Shown: positions 26,797 to 36,409 of the stretch, in pieces | How the letters are laid out: every line of letters begins with the position of its first letter | Numbering within the stretch: position 1 is the first letter of the stretch | Assembly: GCF_014638995.1 (NCBI RefSeq) | Contig: NZ_BMFR01000001.1 | Span: 372,001-436,000 of the forward strand | Length of the DNA: 64,000 bases | From: Virgibacillus oceani | Lineage (GTDB): Bacteria; Bacillota; Bacilli; Bacillales; Amphibacillaceae | Direction: 5' to 3' | Program-made: the position numbers and the translations under genes | The notes under the pieces: model-generated | Told to the model about the DNA's origin: nothing | The model's input: the letters and a program-made list of their open reading frames with translations, nothing else | Database searches by the model: none

Positions 26797-28146
26797 ATGG
26801 AATTTCGTTATTTACCAATGACTGAAACCGATAAAAAAGAGATGCTCAAAACAATCGGTGCAGATTCTACAGATGCATTATTTTCGGATATACCAAGTAA
26901 AGTTCGTTTCGTGGGAGATCTTAATCTCAAGAAACCTGCAAATGAGGCAGAATTGAAAAAAGAACTTACAAATCTAGCCAATAAGAATGCCAATCTAAAG
27001 GAATACAGTTCTTTTCTAGGTGCAGGGGTTTACGACCATTTTATTCCTTCAGTTGTTGACCATGTTATTTCAAGGTCAGAATTTTATACTGCATATACAC
27101 CGTATCAGCCTGAAATTTCGCAAGGAGAATTGCAAGCAATTTTTGAATTCCAGACAATGATTAGTGAACTGACAGGAATGCCTGTAGCTAACTCGTCAAT
27201 GTATGATGGCGGAACTGCACTTGCAGAGGCGGTAAATTTAAGTGCTGCAACAACGAAAAGAAAGAAGATCCTTGTATCTAAAACGGTGCATCCCGAATCA
27301 CGAGCTGTTATAGATTCCTATGCTAAAGGACCGAATTTGGAAATTGTTGAGATTGATCAAGTAAATGGACTCACTGACTTAAAGCAATTAGCAGATGAAC
27401 TAGATGAAAATACTGCAAGTGTCGTTATTCAATACCCTAACTTTTTCGGGCAAATAGAACCATTAAACGAAGTGAAAGAATTAATTGACCAACAGAAGAA
27501 GACAATGTTTATTGTTTCCAGCAATCCATTAGCTTTAGGGTATTTAACACCTCCCGGCGAGTTCGGTGCAGATATTGTTGTTGGTGATACACAGGTATTT
27601 GGTATCCCGGCACAATTTGGCGGTCCGCACTGCGGTTATTTTGCAACCACAACTAAACTAATGCGTAAAGTACCTGGAAGACTAGTAGGACAGACTACCG
27701 ATGAAGACGGCCAGCGGGGTTTTGTATTAACATTACAGGCTCGCGAACAGCATATTAGAAGGGATAAGGCTACTTCTAATATTTGTTCAAACCAAGCACT
27801 AAATGCCTTAGCAAGTTCTGTAGCAATGAGTTCAATTGGTAAGCATGGCTTGAAAAAAATGGCTATGTTAAATATGCAAAAGGCACGTTATATGAAACAA
27901 AAGTTAAGTGAGTCGAATTTTGAAATAATCACACAAGATGCATTTTTTAATGAACTAGTTGTGAAAGTTACTGGGCCAGTTTCAGATTATAATGAGAAGC
28001 TTTTGAAAAAAGGGTTTATTGGGGGCTATGATTTAGAGCAAGCATATCCAGAATTACATGGACATATGCTTATTGCGGTTACGGAAATTCGTACAAAAGA
28101 GGAAATCGATACGTTTGTTAAAGAATTGGGGGATATCAATGGCTAA
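26797..28146 (+). CDS. gcvPA: Glycine dehydrogenase (decarboxylating) subunit 1
   Basis: N-terminal half of the split P protein, which decarboxylates glycine with pyridoxal phosphate and loads the remaining aminomethyl group on lipoyl-GcvH. 449 residues; typical N-terminus F-R-Y-L-P-M-T, then [18 protein letters not shown] and S-N-P-L-A-L-G. GGGAGG ribosome-binding site 12 bp after gcvT. Overlaps gcvPB by 8 bp. Confidence 0.97.
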   Translation: MEFRYLPMTETDKKEMLKTIGADSTDALFSDIPSKVRFVGDLNLKKPANEAELKKELTNLANKNANLKEYSSFLGAGVYDHFIPSVVDHVISRSEFYTAYTPYQPEISQGELQAIFEFQTMISELTGMPVANSSMYDGGTALAEAVNLSAATTKRKKILVSKTVHPESRAVIDSYAKGPNLEIVEIDQVNGLTDLKQLADELDENTASVVIQYPNFFGQIEPLNEVKELIDQQKKTMFIVSSNPLALGYLTPPGEFGADIVVGDTQVFGIPAQFGGPHCGYFATTTKLMRKVPGRLVGQTTDEDGQRGFVLTLQAREQHIRRDKATSNICSNQALNALASSVAMSSIGKHGLKKMAMLNMQKARYMKQKLSESNFEIITQDAFFNELVVKVTGPVSDYNEKLLKKGFIGGYDLEQAYPELHGHMLIAVTEIRTKEEIDTFVKELGDING

Positions 28147-29596
28147 TCAAGATTTTCCATTAATATTTGAACGAAGTAAAGAAGGCAGGACCAGCTACAG
28201 TCTTCCTGAATTGGATATTCCGGAATTTGACTTAGAAGATGAATTTGAAGACACGTTCATTCGTAAAACTGCACCTGAATTACCGGAAGTAAGCGAGCTT
28301 GAGATCATGCGGCATTACACTGGATTATCACGCCGTAATTATGGGGTAGACTCTGGGTTTTATCCATTGGGATCTTGCACAATGAAATACAACCCCAAGA
28401 TTAATGAAGATGTAGCACGATTAGATGGATTCAGTCATATTCATCCATATCAGGATCCGAAATCTGTTCAAGGTGCAATGGAAATGATGTATGACTTACA
28501 GGAGTCGTTAAAGGAAATTACCGGTATGAATGAAGTATCCCTTCAGCCTGCAGCGGGCGCGCAAGGTGAGTGGACAGGTCTCATGATGATTCGTGCGTTC
28601 CACGAAGCTAATGGAGATTTCAATCGTACTAAAGTAATTGTTCCTGATTCTGCACATGGTACAAATCCAGCATCGGCTACTGTTGCAGGATTTGATGCGG
28701 TAACAGTTAAGTCCAATGAAAAAGGATTAGTAGACTTAGAGGATTTAAGAAGAGTAGTCGATAATGATACTGCTGCATTAATGCTGACAAATCCAAATAC
28801 ATTGGGATTGTTTGAAACTGAAATACTGGAAATGGCCGAAATCGTTCATGAAGCAGGTGGGAAACTATATTACGATGGTGCGAACTTAAACGCAATTATG
28901 GGCTATGCTCGACCTGGGGATATGGGATTTGATGTCGTTCATTTGAATTTGCACAAAACATTCACAGGCCCACATGGCGGTGGCGGTCCTGGTTCAGGTC
29001 CAGTTGGTGTATCAAAGGAATTAACTCCGTACCTGCCTAAACCACTTCTTATAAAAAATGATGATATGTATGTGTTTGATTATGACCGTCCAGAATCAAT
29101 CGGACGTGTAAAACCATACTATGGTAACTTTGGCATAAACCTTCGTGCTTATACGTATATACGAACGATGGGCGGAGAAGGACTTAAAAAAGTTAGTGAA
29201 TACGCTGTTTTAAATGCTAATTATATGATGCGAAAACTTGAAAAGGAATATGATTTACCATTTCCACAGCATTGTAAGCATGAATTTGTTCTATCTGGAA
29301 AAAGACAAAAGAAACTCGGAGTACGCACTTTAGATATAGCCAAACGGTTACTTGATTTTGGCTACCATCCGCCAACCATATATTTTCCATTAAATGTGGA
29401 AGAAGCGTTAATGGTTGAACCAACTGAAACGGAATCAAAAGAAACATTGGATGGGTTTATTGAAACGATGCTAGAGATATCCGATGAAGCAAAAAACGAT
29501 CCGGAAACCGTTCAGGATGCGCCACATAACACAATTGTAAAGCGAATGGATGAAACTACTGCTGCAAGGAAACCAATTTTAAGGTATAACAAGTAA
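28139..29596 (+). CDS. gcvPB: Glycine dehydrogenase (decarboxylating) subunit 2
   Basis: C-terminal half of the P protein, holding the PLP lysine in [15 protein letters not shown]. 485 residues; the start at ATG 28139 gives [13 protein letters not shown], as in relatives. S-C-T-M-K-Y-N-P and D-S-A-H-G-T-N-P-A are conserved. GcvH and the lipoamide dehydrogenase are not in the window. Confidence 0.97.
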   Translation: MANQDFPLIFERSKEGRTSYSLPELDIPEFDLEDEFEDTFIRKTAPELPEVSELEIMRHYTGLSRRNYGVDSGFYPLGSCTMKYNPKINEDVARLDGFSHIHPYQDPKSVQGAMEMMYDLQESLKEITGMNEVSLQPAAGAQGEWTGLMMIRAFHEANGDFNRTKVIVPDSAHGTNPASATVAGFDAVTVKSNEKGLVDLEDLRRVVDNDTAALMLTNPNTLGLFETEILEMAEIVHEAGGKLYYDGANLNAIMGYARPGDMGFDVVHLNLHKTFTGPHGGGGPGSGPVGVSKELTPYLPKPLLIKNDDMYVFDYDRPESIGRVKPYYGNFGINLRAYTYIRTMGGEGLKKVSEYAVLNANYMMRKLEKEYDLPFPQHCKHEFVLSGKRQKKLGVRTLDIAKRLLDFGYHPPTIYFPLNVEEALMVEPTETESKETLDGFIETMLEISDEAKNDPETVQDAPHNTIVKRMDETTAARKPILRYNK

Positions 29597-29598
29597 TG

Positions 29599-29636
29599 AA
29601 AAGGGAACATTCCGAGAATGGAATGTTCCCTTTATA
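29599..29636. terminator. Terminator between gcvPB and yqhL
   Basis: 14-bp stem AAAGGGAACATTCC/GGAATGTTCCCTTT, serving both convergent genes. Confidence 0.9.
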
Positions 29637-29647
29637 AAACATTATTA

Positions 29648-30013
29648 CTATTTAATCTTACCTGTCCACTTTTTAAATCCGCCCTTTAACTGGTTTAAAT
29701 CCTCATAGCCTTTTTTCCTGAGCAATTGAGCGGCTCTTGCCGATCTTGACCCGCTTTGACAGTATAAATAAACAGGCTTATCTGGCCTGATTTCCACTAA
29801 ACGTTGTCTCATTTGTGTTAAAGGAATATTCCTCGCGCCGAGAATATGCCCCTTTTTAAATTCTTGTGGTTCCCTAACATCGATTAATTGTGCTTTGCGA
29901 TATCCTTCACGAAATTGCTCTTCCGTTAAAGTTTTTAAATAAGCACGCTGTCTAAAATATCGAAATAAACCAAAACCGAAAAGAATTACAAGCAGTATAA
30001 TTAAAAATTCCAT
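29648..30013 (-). CDS. yqhL: Membrane-anchored rhodanese-like protein YqhL
   Basis: 121 residues: one N-terminal membrane segment (about 2-18) and a single rhodanese domain (about 38-120). Active-site loop L-Y-C-Q-S-G-S-R-S with Cys85, as needed for sulfur transfer; D-V-R-E-P-Q-E-F-K-K-G-H-I is the family signature. Substrate unknown. In B. subtilis yqhL lies between gcvPB and the octanoyltransferase gene lipM, which is missing here. Confidence 0.92.
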   Translation of the reverse strand: MEFLIILLVILFGFGLFRYFRQRAYLKTLTEEQFREGYRKAQLIDVREPQEFKKGHILGARNIPLTQMRQRLVEIRPDKPVYLYCQSGSRSARAAQLLRKKGYEDLNQLKGGFKKWTGKIK

Positions 30014-30329
30014 AATTTGTCCCCTTTTTTTCTATTGTTCCCTTTTATATTATAGGCTCGATTGCATTTTTTTTCAAAGGATTTTTATTTTAAATTTCTG
30101 CGGGCAATTTAGGTCTTTTTATTTATTTTTAATTTGTAAGACATATCTGAACGCCACTTTAATGCAATATGCGGTTATTTCCAACATAACCAACAAATTT
30201 GATTATAATGCAACTGACAAAAAAGTCGGTTTAATAGATGTTATAGTTTGTTTACTCTCATTTGCGTTCATTTACATACAAAATTGAGGTTTTTCTCATA
30301 TTGACAAACAGCAGTTAATTCGTTCAAAA

Positions 30330-30376
30330 ACACAACATATAGTGTTGAGATAAAAATATTATACAATATATTGTTT
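30330..30376 (+). promoter_or_regulatory. Pair of NrdR-type boxes upstream of nrdJ
   Basis: ACACAACATATAGTGT (30330-30345) and ATACAATATATTGTTT (30361-30376) both fit the palindromic NrdR box (ACACWATATATWGTGT-like). Their starts are 31 bp apart, i.e. three helical turns, as in known NrdR operators. The rest of the 414-bp gap from 30014 holds no gene I can support; a TTGACA at 30301 has no convincing -10 at normal spacing. Confidence 0.7.
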
Positions 30377-30427
30377 ATATGATATGGTTATTGTAGATAT
30401 TATATTAATATAAAGGAGCGATAAATT

Positions 30428-32989
30428 TTGTCGATTGTTGTTGAAGAAAAGAATAAAATTGATATTAAAAAACTAAACCAAGACATTGAACTATTCTCGC
30501 AAGTACATCCGATTACTGATGACATGAAGCTAACGCATAAAGGTGTTTCCCGTTTGGTAATGCTGGATCGCTATGCGTTTAAGGACACTGAAAAGACTAC
30601 ACTGACAGAAGGAGACTTTGTTGTATTGACCGTTAAAGCCGATCCAAAATTTCCAGCAAGGGGGTTAGGATTTGTTAAGGCGATCGATTGGGTGAACAAG
30701 ACAGCGGATATTCAGGTAGACCCTGAATTTGTTTCAGTTCTGGACAATGAGGATGAGCTTGAAACGGGAGTTGTTAGGCGTTCGTTAGACGTAATTGATA
30801 AACCATTGGAAGTTTTTTATGAACAGATTGCTAGAAGAAATGCAACAGGTCTATCAACTGTTGAAAAAACAGAAGAAAAGCAAAATGAATGGTTTGATAA
30901 ATTTAATGATGAACTTTCCAATTTAAATTTCATACCAGCTGGACGCGTTTTATACGGTGCTGGAGCAAACACAGACGTAACTTATTTCAATTGTTACGTT
31001 ATGCCTTATATTCAAGATTCGCGTGAAGGCATATCAGATCACCGGAAGCAGGTAATGGAAATCATGTCAAGAGGCGGCGGCGTCGGTACGAATGGGTCTA
31101 CATTACGCCCAAGAAATACACTAGCGAAAGGTGTTAATGGCAAATCATCTGGATCTGTCTCCTGGTTAGATGATATTGCTAAATTAACACATTTAGTTGA
31201 GCAGGGCGGATCAAGACGTGGAGCGCAAATGATCATGTTAGTCGATTCTCATCCCGACATCATCGAATTCATCATATCAAAAATGCAGAATCCTAGAATT
31301 CTACGTTACTTAATTGAGAATACAGAAGATGAGCAAATTAAACAGCTGGCTAAAGAAAAACTTAATTTTAAACCGTTGTCAGATACGGAGATTGATTTAT
31401 ATCAAGGTATTGTTAATTACAAGTCAATGCCAGGGCTAGGTGGTTTTACGCAAGCGGCAATCCGTGAGGCGGAACAAAAGCTGCAAACTGGTGGAGCATA
31501 TTCTGTGCATAACGCGGAGTTTTTAACTGGCGCAAATATATCGGTTTGTTTAACGAAAGAATTTATGGAAGCAGTGGAAAACGATGAGATGTACGAGCTT
31601 CGTTTTCCGGACGTGGAAAATTATACAAAAGAGGAAATGCGGGAGTACAATGAGAACTGGCACAATGTAGGTGATGTTCGAAAATGGGAAGAAATGGGTT
31701 ATGGTATCCGTGTATATCGCAAAGTTAAAGCCAAAGAATTATGGAATTTAATTAACGTTTGTGCAACATATTCAGCAGAGCCGGGGATTTTCTTTATTGA
31801 CAATGCAAACGACAAAACAAATGCAAAAGCATACGGTCATCAAGTAGTTGCAACAAATCCATGCGGGGAACAGCCTCTTGCGCCTTATTCTGTTTGTAAC
31901 CTTGCAGCTGTTAATTTGGCCGAAATGGCAGACAAAGAGTCAAAAATAGTTAACTTTGAAAAGTTAAGGAATACTGTAAAAACCGGCGTTAGAATGCAGG
32001 ATAACGTTATCGATGCTACACCTTATTTCTTGGAAGAAAATAAAAAACAAGCACTTGGAGAACGCCGAGTAGGACTTGGTGTCATGGGATTGCATGATCT
32101 TTTAATCTATTGTGAGACGGAATATGGATCCAAAGAAGGGAATACATTAGTTGATCAGATTTTTGAAACGATAGCAACCACTGCATATCGTGAGTCTATT
32201 GAAATTGCTAAAGAAAAAGGAAGTTTCCCATTTTTAATTGGACAAACTGAGAAGGAAACAACTGAACTAAGAGAGGCATTCATTAATACTGGGTATATGA
32301 AGGAAATGCCGGATGATATTAGGCAAGGTATATTGCAGTATGGTATTAGAAATTCACATTTACTAACAGTTGCACCTACAGGAAGTACAGGAACAATGGT
32401 CGGTGTGAGCACTGGCCTGGAGCCTTATTTTTCATTTTCATATTTCAGAAGCGGACGACTTGGTAAGTTTATTGAGGTAAAAGCTGATATTGTACAGGAA
32501 TATCTTGAACACAATACTGGACAGGACCCGGATAATCTGCCTAAATGGTTTGTAACAGCAATGGATTTAGCTCCCGAAGCACATGCAGATACACAGTGCG
32601 TTATTCAGCGCTGGGTGGATAGCTCCATTTCTAAAACCGTAAATGCACCAAAAGGCTATACCGTAAATCAGGTAGAAAATGTGTACCGAAGATTGTATAA
32701 TGGCGGTGCTAAAGGTGGCACAGTATATGTAGATGGGAGCCGTGATTCACAAGTATTAACCTTAAAAGCAGAAGAAAATTCATTTGAAGAGAAAACGACA
32801 GAAGATTCTACAGCCGAAAAACCGCGTGTTGTACTGATGGATACGATTCAGGAATTAGAAAAAACAAATGTCACAATCGGTTCAGAAGTTGGCGATACAT
32901 GTCCAGTTTGCCGTAAAGGAGATGTTGAGGATATGGGCGGCTGTAATACTTGCACCAATTGTGGGGCGCAATTAAAATGCGGTTTATAA
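30428..32989 (+). CDS. nrdJ: Adenosylcobalamin-dependent (class II) ribonucleotide reductase
   Basis: Reduces ribonucleotides to deoxyribonucleotides using adenosylcobalamin, without oxygen or a beta subunit. 853 residues. Seen: F-N-C-Y-V-M-P-Y (reducible Cys), the finger loop N-P-C-G-E with Cys479 and V-C-N-L, V-A-P-T-G-S-T-G-T, and a C-terminal zinc-ribbon-like tail C-P-V-C...C-N-T-C-T-N-C-G with a final C-G-L. TTG start behind AAAGGAGCG. Regulated probably by NrdR via the two boxes. It stands where lipM is in B. subtilis and has its own terminator, so an insertion relative to that order. Confidence 0.95.
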   Translation: MSIVVEEKNKIDIKKLNQDIELFSQVHPITDDMKLTHKGVSRLVMLDRYAFKDTEKTTLTEGDFVVLTVKADPKFPARGLGFVKAIDWVNKTADIQVDPEFVSVLDNEDELETGVVRRSLDVIDKPLEVFYEQIARRNATGLSTVEKTEEKQNEWFDKFNDELSNLNFIPAGRVLYGAGANTDVTYFNCYVMPYIQDSREGISDHRKQVMEIMSRGGGVGTNGSTLRPRNTLAKGVNGKSSGSVSWLDDIAKLTHLVEQGGSRRGAQMIMLVDSHPDIIEFIISKMQNPRILRYLIENTEDEQIKQLAKEKLNFKPLSDTEIDLYQGIVNYKSMPGLGGFTQAAIREAEQKLQTGGAYSVHNAEFLTGANISVCLTKEFMEAVENDEMYELRFPDVENYTKEEMREYNENWHNVGDVRKWEEMGYGIRVYRKVKAKELWNLINVCATYSAEPGIFFIDNANDKTNAKAYGHQVVATNPCGEQPLAPYSVCNLAAVNLAEMADKESKIVNFEKLRNTVKTGVRMQDNVIDATPYFLEENKKQALGERRVGLGVMGLHDLLIYCETEYGSKEGNTLVDQIFETIATTAYRESIEIAKEKGSFPFLIGQTEKETTELREAFINTGYMKEMPDDIRQGILQYGIRNSHLLTVAPTGSTGTMVGVSTGLEPYFSFSYFRSGRLGKFIEVKADIVQEYLEHNTGQDPDNLPKWFVTAMDLAPEAHADTQCVIQRWVDSSISKTVNAPKGYTVNQVENVYRRLYNGGAKGGTVYVDGSRDSQVLTLKAEENSFEEKTTEDSTAEKPRVVLMDTIQELEKTNVTIGSEVGDTCPVCRKGDVEDMGGCNTCTNCGAQLKCGL

Positions 32990-33005
32990 AATAATCTTAA
33001 TTGAG

Positions 33006-33037
33006 AAGGGCTAATCCAAGAAGGTTAGTCCTTTTTA
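33006..33037 (+). terminator. Terminator after nrdJ
   Basis: AAGGGCTAATCC/GGTTAGTCCTT stem with two wobble pairs and a T-run. Confidence 0.8.
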
Positions 33038-33115
33038 TATGAAAGAAATACGAATGTAAACACATTTTAAAGTTTAGGCATGCATCGGCTTTCTTACTCA
33101 ATTTTAGGTAATAAC

Positions 33116-33144
33116 TTGTCTAAAATCTTCATATCCTGTATGCT
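33116..33144 (+). promoter_or_regulatory. Sigma-A promoter of mntR
   Basis: TTGTCT (33116-33121), 17 bp, TATGCT (33139-33144), 60 bp before the start codon. Confidence 0.6.
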
Positions 33145-33203
33145 TTAAAAAGAAACATTGTTGCACTAGCTAAAAAATTATTCTTTGAAATGAGGAGATT
33201 TTT

Positions 33204-33617
33204 ATGCCTACTCCGAGTATGGAGGATTACATAGAACAAATCTATAATTTAATTGAGACAAAAGGGTATGCACGTGTTTCCGATATAGCGGAAGCATTAC
33301 AGGTCCATCCATCATCTGTTACGAAAATGGTTCAAAAACTGGATAAAGATGCCTATTTAAATTATGAAAAATACAGAGGATTTATTTTAACTGCTAAGGG
33401 CAAGAAGATAGGTGAACGATTGGTTTTCCGACATGAATTATTAGAAGAGTTTCTGGAAATTATTGGTGTTGATAATGAAAATATTTATGATGATGTGGAA
33501 GGGATTGAACATCATTTAAGCTGGAATTCCATTGATCGAATTGGTGATTTAGTACAGTATTTTAAAATGGATCAGAAACGAGTGGAAGTTTTAAGACAAA
33601 CCCAAAAAGAAAAGTAA
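33204..33617 (+). CDS. mntR: Manganese-dependent transcriptional repressor MntR
   Basis: DtxR-family sensor that represses Mn uptake genes when Mn2+ is bound. 137 residues, near-identical in pattern to B. subtilis Mnt[15 protein letters not shown] with the metal ligands Asp8 and Glu11, recognition helix [12 protein letters not shown], and E-G-I-E-H-H-L-S-W with the Glu/His ligands. The third ligand His lies in F-R-H-E-L. GAGGAG before ATG. Confidence 0.97.
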   Translation: MPTPSMEDYIEQIYNLIETKGYARVSDIAEALQVHPSSVTKMVQKLDKDAYLNYEKYRGFILTAKGKKIGERLVFRHELLEEFLEIIGVDNENIYDDVEGIEHHLSWNSIDRIGDLVQYFKMDQKRVEVLRQTQKEK

Positions 33618-33626
33618 TACAGAAAT

Positions 33627-33661
33627 AAATCCACCCGGAACTGTTCCGTGTGGATTTTTCA
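33627..33661 (+). terminator. Terminator after mntR
   Basis: 15-bp stem with one mismatch (33627-33641 with 33643-33657) and T-run. Confidence 0.85.
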
Positions 33662-33729
33662 TTAAATATGTTCTATTCCCAAACTAATGTGCTTAAAAAT
33701 GTATAAAGACAGCGTAGAGGAGAGGACCA

Positions 33730-34620
33730 ATGAAAATCGATGCGGTATTTTCAGGTGGCGGGGTTAAGGCATACGCATTTTTAGGTGCATTGGAAAGTAT
33801 AACTAGTAAAGACCACACAATTGAGCGTGTGGCCGGAACATCTGCAGGAGCTATCATAGCAGCATTTATAGCGAGTAATTATCGAATCAGTGAAATAAAT
33901 GAGCTGATCAGGGGAATAGATCTGACAAAGTTTCTGGATCCACCAAAAATTAGTGAAATAATTCCTTTTAGTAAATGGCTGTTTTTATATTTTCAAATGG
34001 GAATATATAAAGGCGATAAACTTGAAAACTGGTTATATAATCAACTAAAAGAGAAAAATATTTATACCTTTAATGATTTAAAACCGGGTTATTTAAAGGT
34101 TGTTGTCAGTGATCTGACCCTTGGAAAACTTGTTGTTATTCCAGATGACTTGGAACGAATATACGGAATAAATCCCAAGCATTTTCCGATTGCCAAAGCG
34201 GTACGAATGAGTGCTGGTTTTCCATATTTTTTTATGCCTAAAAGGATGCCAGGCAAAACGAATCAGAAAAGCATTGTAGTTGATGGAGGCTTGTTAAGCA
34301 ATTTCCCATTATGGATATTTGAAAATCATGACGAATCAAAGACACGCCCAATTCTGGGTGTAAAATTAAGCGGCGATTTGGAAAGTCAGCAGCCAAGAAG
34401 GATTAAAAATGCTTTAGATATGTTCCATGGTTTATTTTCAACAATGAAGCAGGCACATGATTCCAGATATATTTCAAAATCACACCAAAATAATATACTC
34501 TTTATTCCAACTAAAAACGTGGAAACTATCAACTTTTCAATAAGTGAAGAAACTAAATTACAATTAATAGAAACCGGGAGAGCAAGCGCTGAACGTTTTT
34601 TAAAATATTGGCCGACATAA
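33730..34620 (+). CDS. yqhO: Patatin-like phospholipase family protein YqhO
   Basis: 296 residues of the patatin fold. Oxyanion hole G-G-G-V-K-A at residues 9-14, nucleophile elbow G-T-S-A-G (Ser about 41), and D-G-G motif (V-V-D-G-G-L-L-S-N) with the catalytic Asp, so all catalytic parts are present. Probably a cytoplasmic or membrane-associated lipid acyl hydrolase; substrate unknown. AGAGGAG ribosome-binding site before the ATG. Same place as B. subtilis yqhO. Confidence 0.9.
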   Translation: MKIDAVFSGGGVKAYAFLGALESITSKDHTIERVAGTSAGAIIAAFIASNYRISEINELIRGIDLTKFLDPPKISEIIPFSKWLFLYFQMGIYKGDKLENWLYNQLKEKNIYTFNDLKPGYLKVVVSDLTLGKLVVIPDDLERIYGINPKHFPIAKAVRMSAGFPYFFMPKRMPGKTNQKSIVVDGGLLSNFPLWIFENHDESKTRPILGVKLSGDLESQQPRRIKNALDMFHGLFSTMKQAHDSRYISKSHQNNILFIPTKNVETINFSISEETKLQLIETGRASAERFLKYWPT

Positions 34621-34631
34621 AATGCGGAATC

Positions 34632-34666
34632 AAAAACAATCGCATTATCATTAAATGCGATTGTTT
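34632..34666. terminator. Terminator between yqhO and yqhP
   Basis: AAACAATCGCATT/AAATGCGATTGTTT stem between the convergent genes. Confidence 0.8.
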
Positions 34667-35039
34667 AAAATGTAGCTCTATTTTTTCTTTTTTGTTTATT
34701 GCCATCTATTACCCGTAAATGGGAAGCGCGTTTATTTGTTTTTTTCTTCATTTGGACTTGTTGTGGGCGTTTTGATTGAGTGAATTTTTGTTTTGGATCG
34801 TGTCCGTATTTTGATTTTGATTGTTTGACTGCCCTTTTGTATTTCTTCATGTCGCTTGATGATTCTCTTTTTCTAAGAAAAACAAAATAGAATACCCCAA
34901 ATAAAGCTAAACCTATACCAAGCGTTATCAAAATAGTTGTGATGAAATTTACAGTATTGGTAAACACCTGAGATAACAGGCCAATCACAGCGAGACCTAT
35001 GATTAAATAAATGAATATAGAAAATTTATTACGAGCCAT
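34665..35039 (-). CDS. yqhP: YqhP-like membrane protein with basic tail
   Basis: 124 residues, two hydrophobic segments (about 6-26 and 34-54), then a very basic tail (K/R/Q-rich, about 58-124) that would sit in the cytoplasm. Start at 35039 (M-A-R-N-K-F-S-I-F) behind GGGAGGAC; the frame extends to 35060. Assigned by position to B. subtilis yqhP. Function unknown; the tail composition suggests contact with nucleic acid or acidic lipid, which is a guess. Confidence 0.8.
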   Translation of the reverse strand: MARNKFSIFIYLIIGLAVIGLLSQVFTNTVNFITTILITLGIGLALFGVFYFVFLRKRESSSDMKKYKRAVKQSKSKYGHDPKQKFTQSKRPQQVQMKKKTNKRASHLRVIDGNKQKRKNRATF

Positions 35040-35060
35040 CAGTATGTGTCCTCCCTTCAA

Positions 35061-35365
35061 TTGTCTGTTAATTAAATTACCTTTATTACCTATATACCAC
35101 GATTAACCATTTTTATAGCATAAAATTAACCCTATACAAACAAAGTATTACAATAAATTCTTTCCTTTATGTGTTAAAAATATTCAGGGTATAATAAGTT
35201 TTTCTTAGGTCAGGAGAGTATTAACTGTAATACTATAATCATGCATTTTATTTGATCATATCATTAGTTTCGTTTAAATTAAATCATTTTCTGCCTCCAT
35301 TTTGCTAAATGAAAAATGATTTGTTTTACAGCATTTGGTCATACTAAAAGTTGGAGGTGTAAGCT
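35061..35365. other. Intergenic region between yqhP and yqhR
   Basis: 305 bp of AT-rich DNA with no gene. It holds a hairpin AAATCATTTT/AAAATGATTT (about 35280-35323) just before the yqhR ribosome-binding site and probably the divergent promoters. B. subtilis yqhQ (DUF1385), expected near here, is absent. Confidence 0.6.
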
Positions 35366-35875
35366 GTGAGTGATGATAAACTCTTAGAACAAAATAAACG
35401 GGAAAAACCGATGACACTGTTGACAAGATCTTTAACTACAGGTTTTATAGGCGGGCTATTATGGAGTTTATTAGGTTTAGTCATGTATTATTTCAATTTT
35501 TCCGAAGTAGCTCCAAAAACCTTTTTATTACGATCATGGCTGACTGCCGAATGGACGGATAGCTGGTTGGGTAATGTTGTGTCAATTTTAATGGTAGGGG
35601 TACTTTCCATTTTGACCGCATTTATATATTACGGATTATTTAAAAAGATAAACTCAATGTGGATGGCTTCTGGATTTGGTATAGTACTTTGGTTCATTGT
35701 CTTTTACGTGGCGCAGCCGATTTTCACAAATGTACCGCAATTAACTGATCTCAGTGCTAATACGATTGTATCTACCATATGTCTGTATATCTTGTATGGT
35801 ACATTTATTGGGTATTCCATCGCCTATGATTACCATGACACAATATTAACAGAGGAACGAAAGCATTCTGAGTAA
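35366..35875 (+). CDS. yqhR: YqhR family membrane protein
   Basis: 169 residues with four membrane segments (about 24-46, 68-93, 98-120, 132-155). The loop V-A-P-K-T-F-L-L-R-S-W and the turn F-T-N-V-P-Q-L are characteristic of the YqhR family that lies before aroQ in Bacillaceae. GTG start behind GGAGGTG. Function unknown. Confidence 0.88.
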   Translation: MSDDKLLEQNKREKPMTLLTRSLTTGFIGGLLWSLLGLVMYYFNFSEVAPKTFLLRSWLTAEWTDSWLGNVVSILMVGVLSILTAFIYYGLFKKINSMWMASGFGIVLWFIVFYVAQPIFTNVPQLTDLSANTIVSTICLYILYGTFIGYSIAYDYHDTILTEERKHSE

Positions 35876-35962
35876 ACTGTTAAAATTATTATTCAAAAAT
35901 GTCTATTTATGATAAGATTAAAAAGTCGGAATTATTCTGAAGAAAAAGGATTGAGTTCGCGG

Positions 35963-36394
35963 ATGAACCGTATTTTATTATTAAATGGGCCTAATATTAA
36001 TATGTTAGGACAACGGGAAAAAGAGATTTATGGACAATTTACTTTGCAGGATATTGAGCAAAGCCTGGAACAATTGGCTACTGAAAATGCCTACGAGCTT
36101 GATAGCTTTCAGTCAAATCATGAAGGGGAATTGATTGATCGATTACAGCAAGCAAATGGGAAATATGCGGGAGTTATTTTTAATCCGGCTGCCTACACGC
36201 ATACAAGTATAGCGTTGAGGGATACGATTAAAGCTATTACAACTCCTGTGATTGAAGTACATATTTCGAATGTGCATAACCGGGAAGAATTCCGTCATAC
36301 ATCCATGCTTGCTCCTGTATGTTTTGGCCAGATTGTTGGATTAGGAATAACCGGCTATCGTTTAGCAGCGTTGGCATTTTTTGAGAAAAAGTAG
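35963..36394 (+). CDS. aroQ: Type II 3-dehydroquinate dehydratase
   Basis: Dehydrates 3-dehydroquinate to 3-dehydroshikimate in the shikimate pathway. 143 residues starting M-N-R-I-L-L-L-N-G-P-N-I-N-M-L-G; the catalytic Tyr is in Q-R-E-K-E-I-Y-G, and F-N-P-A-A-Y-T-H-T-S, E-V-H-I-S-N and the late His/Arg F-R-H-T-S are all there. Frame extends upstream to 35909, but family length and N-terminus set the start at ATG 35963; no good ribosome-binding site is visible for it. Confidence 0.95.
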   Translation: MNRILLLNGPNINMLGQREKEIYGQFTLQDIEQSLEQLATENAYELDSFQSNHEGELIDRLQQANGKYAGVIFNPAAYTHTSIALRDTIKAITTPVIEVHISNVHNREEFRHTSMLAPVCFGQIVGLGITGYRLAALAFFEKK

Positions 36395-36409
36395 AAAGGG
36401 ATGGAGAAC

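Noticed and set aside
30301..30329. TTGACA as -35 of nrdJ
   Set aside because: No acceptable -10 at 16-18 bp spacing; the true promoter probably lies within or after the NrdR boxes.
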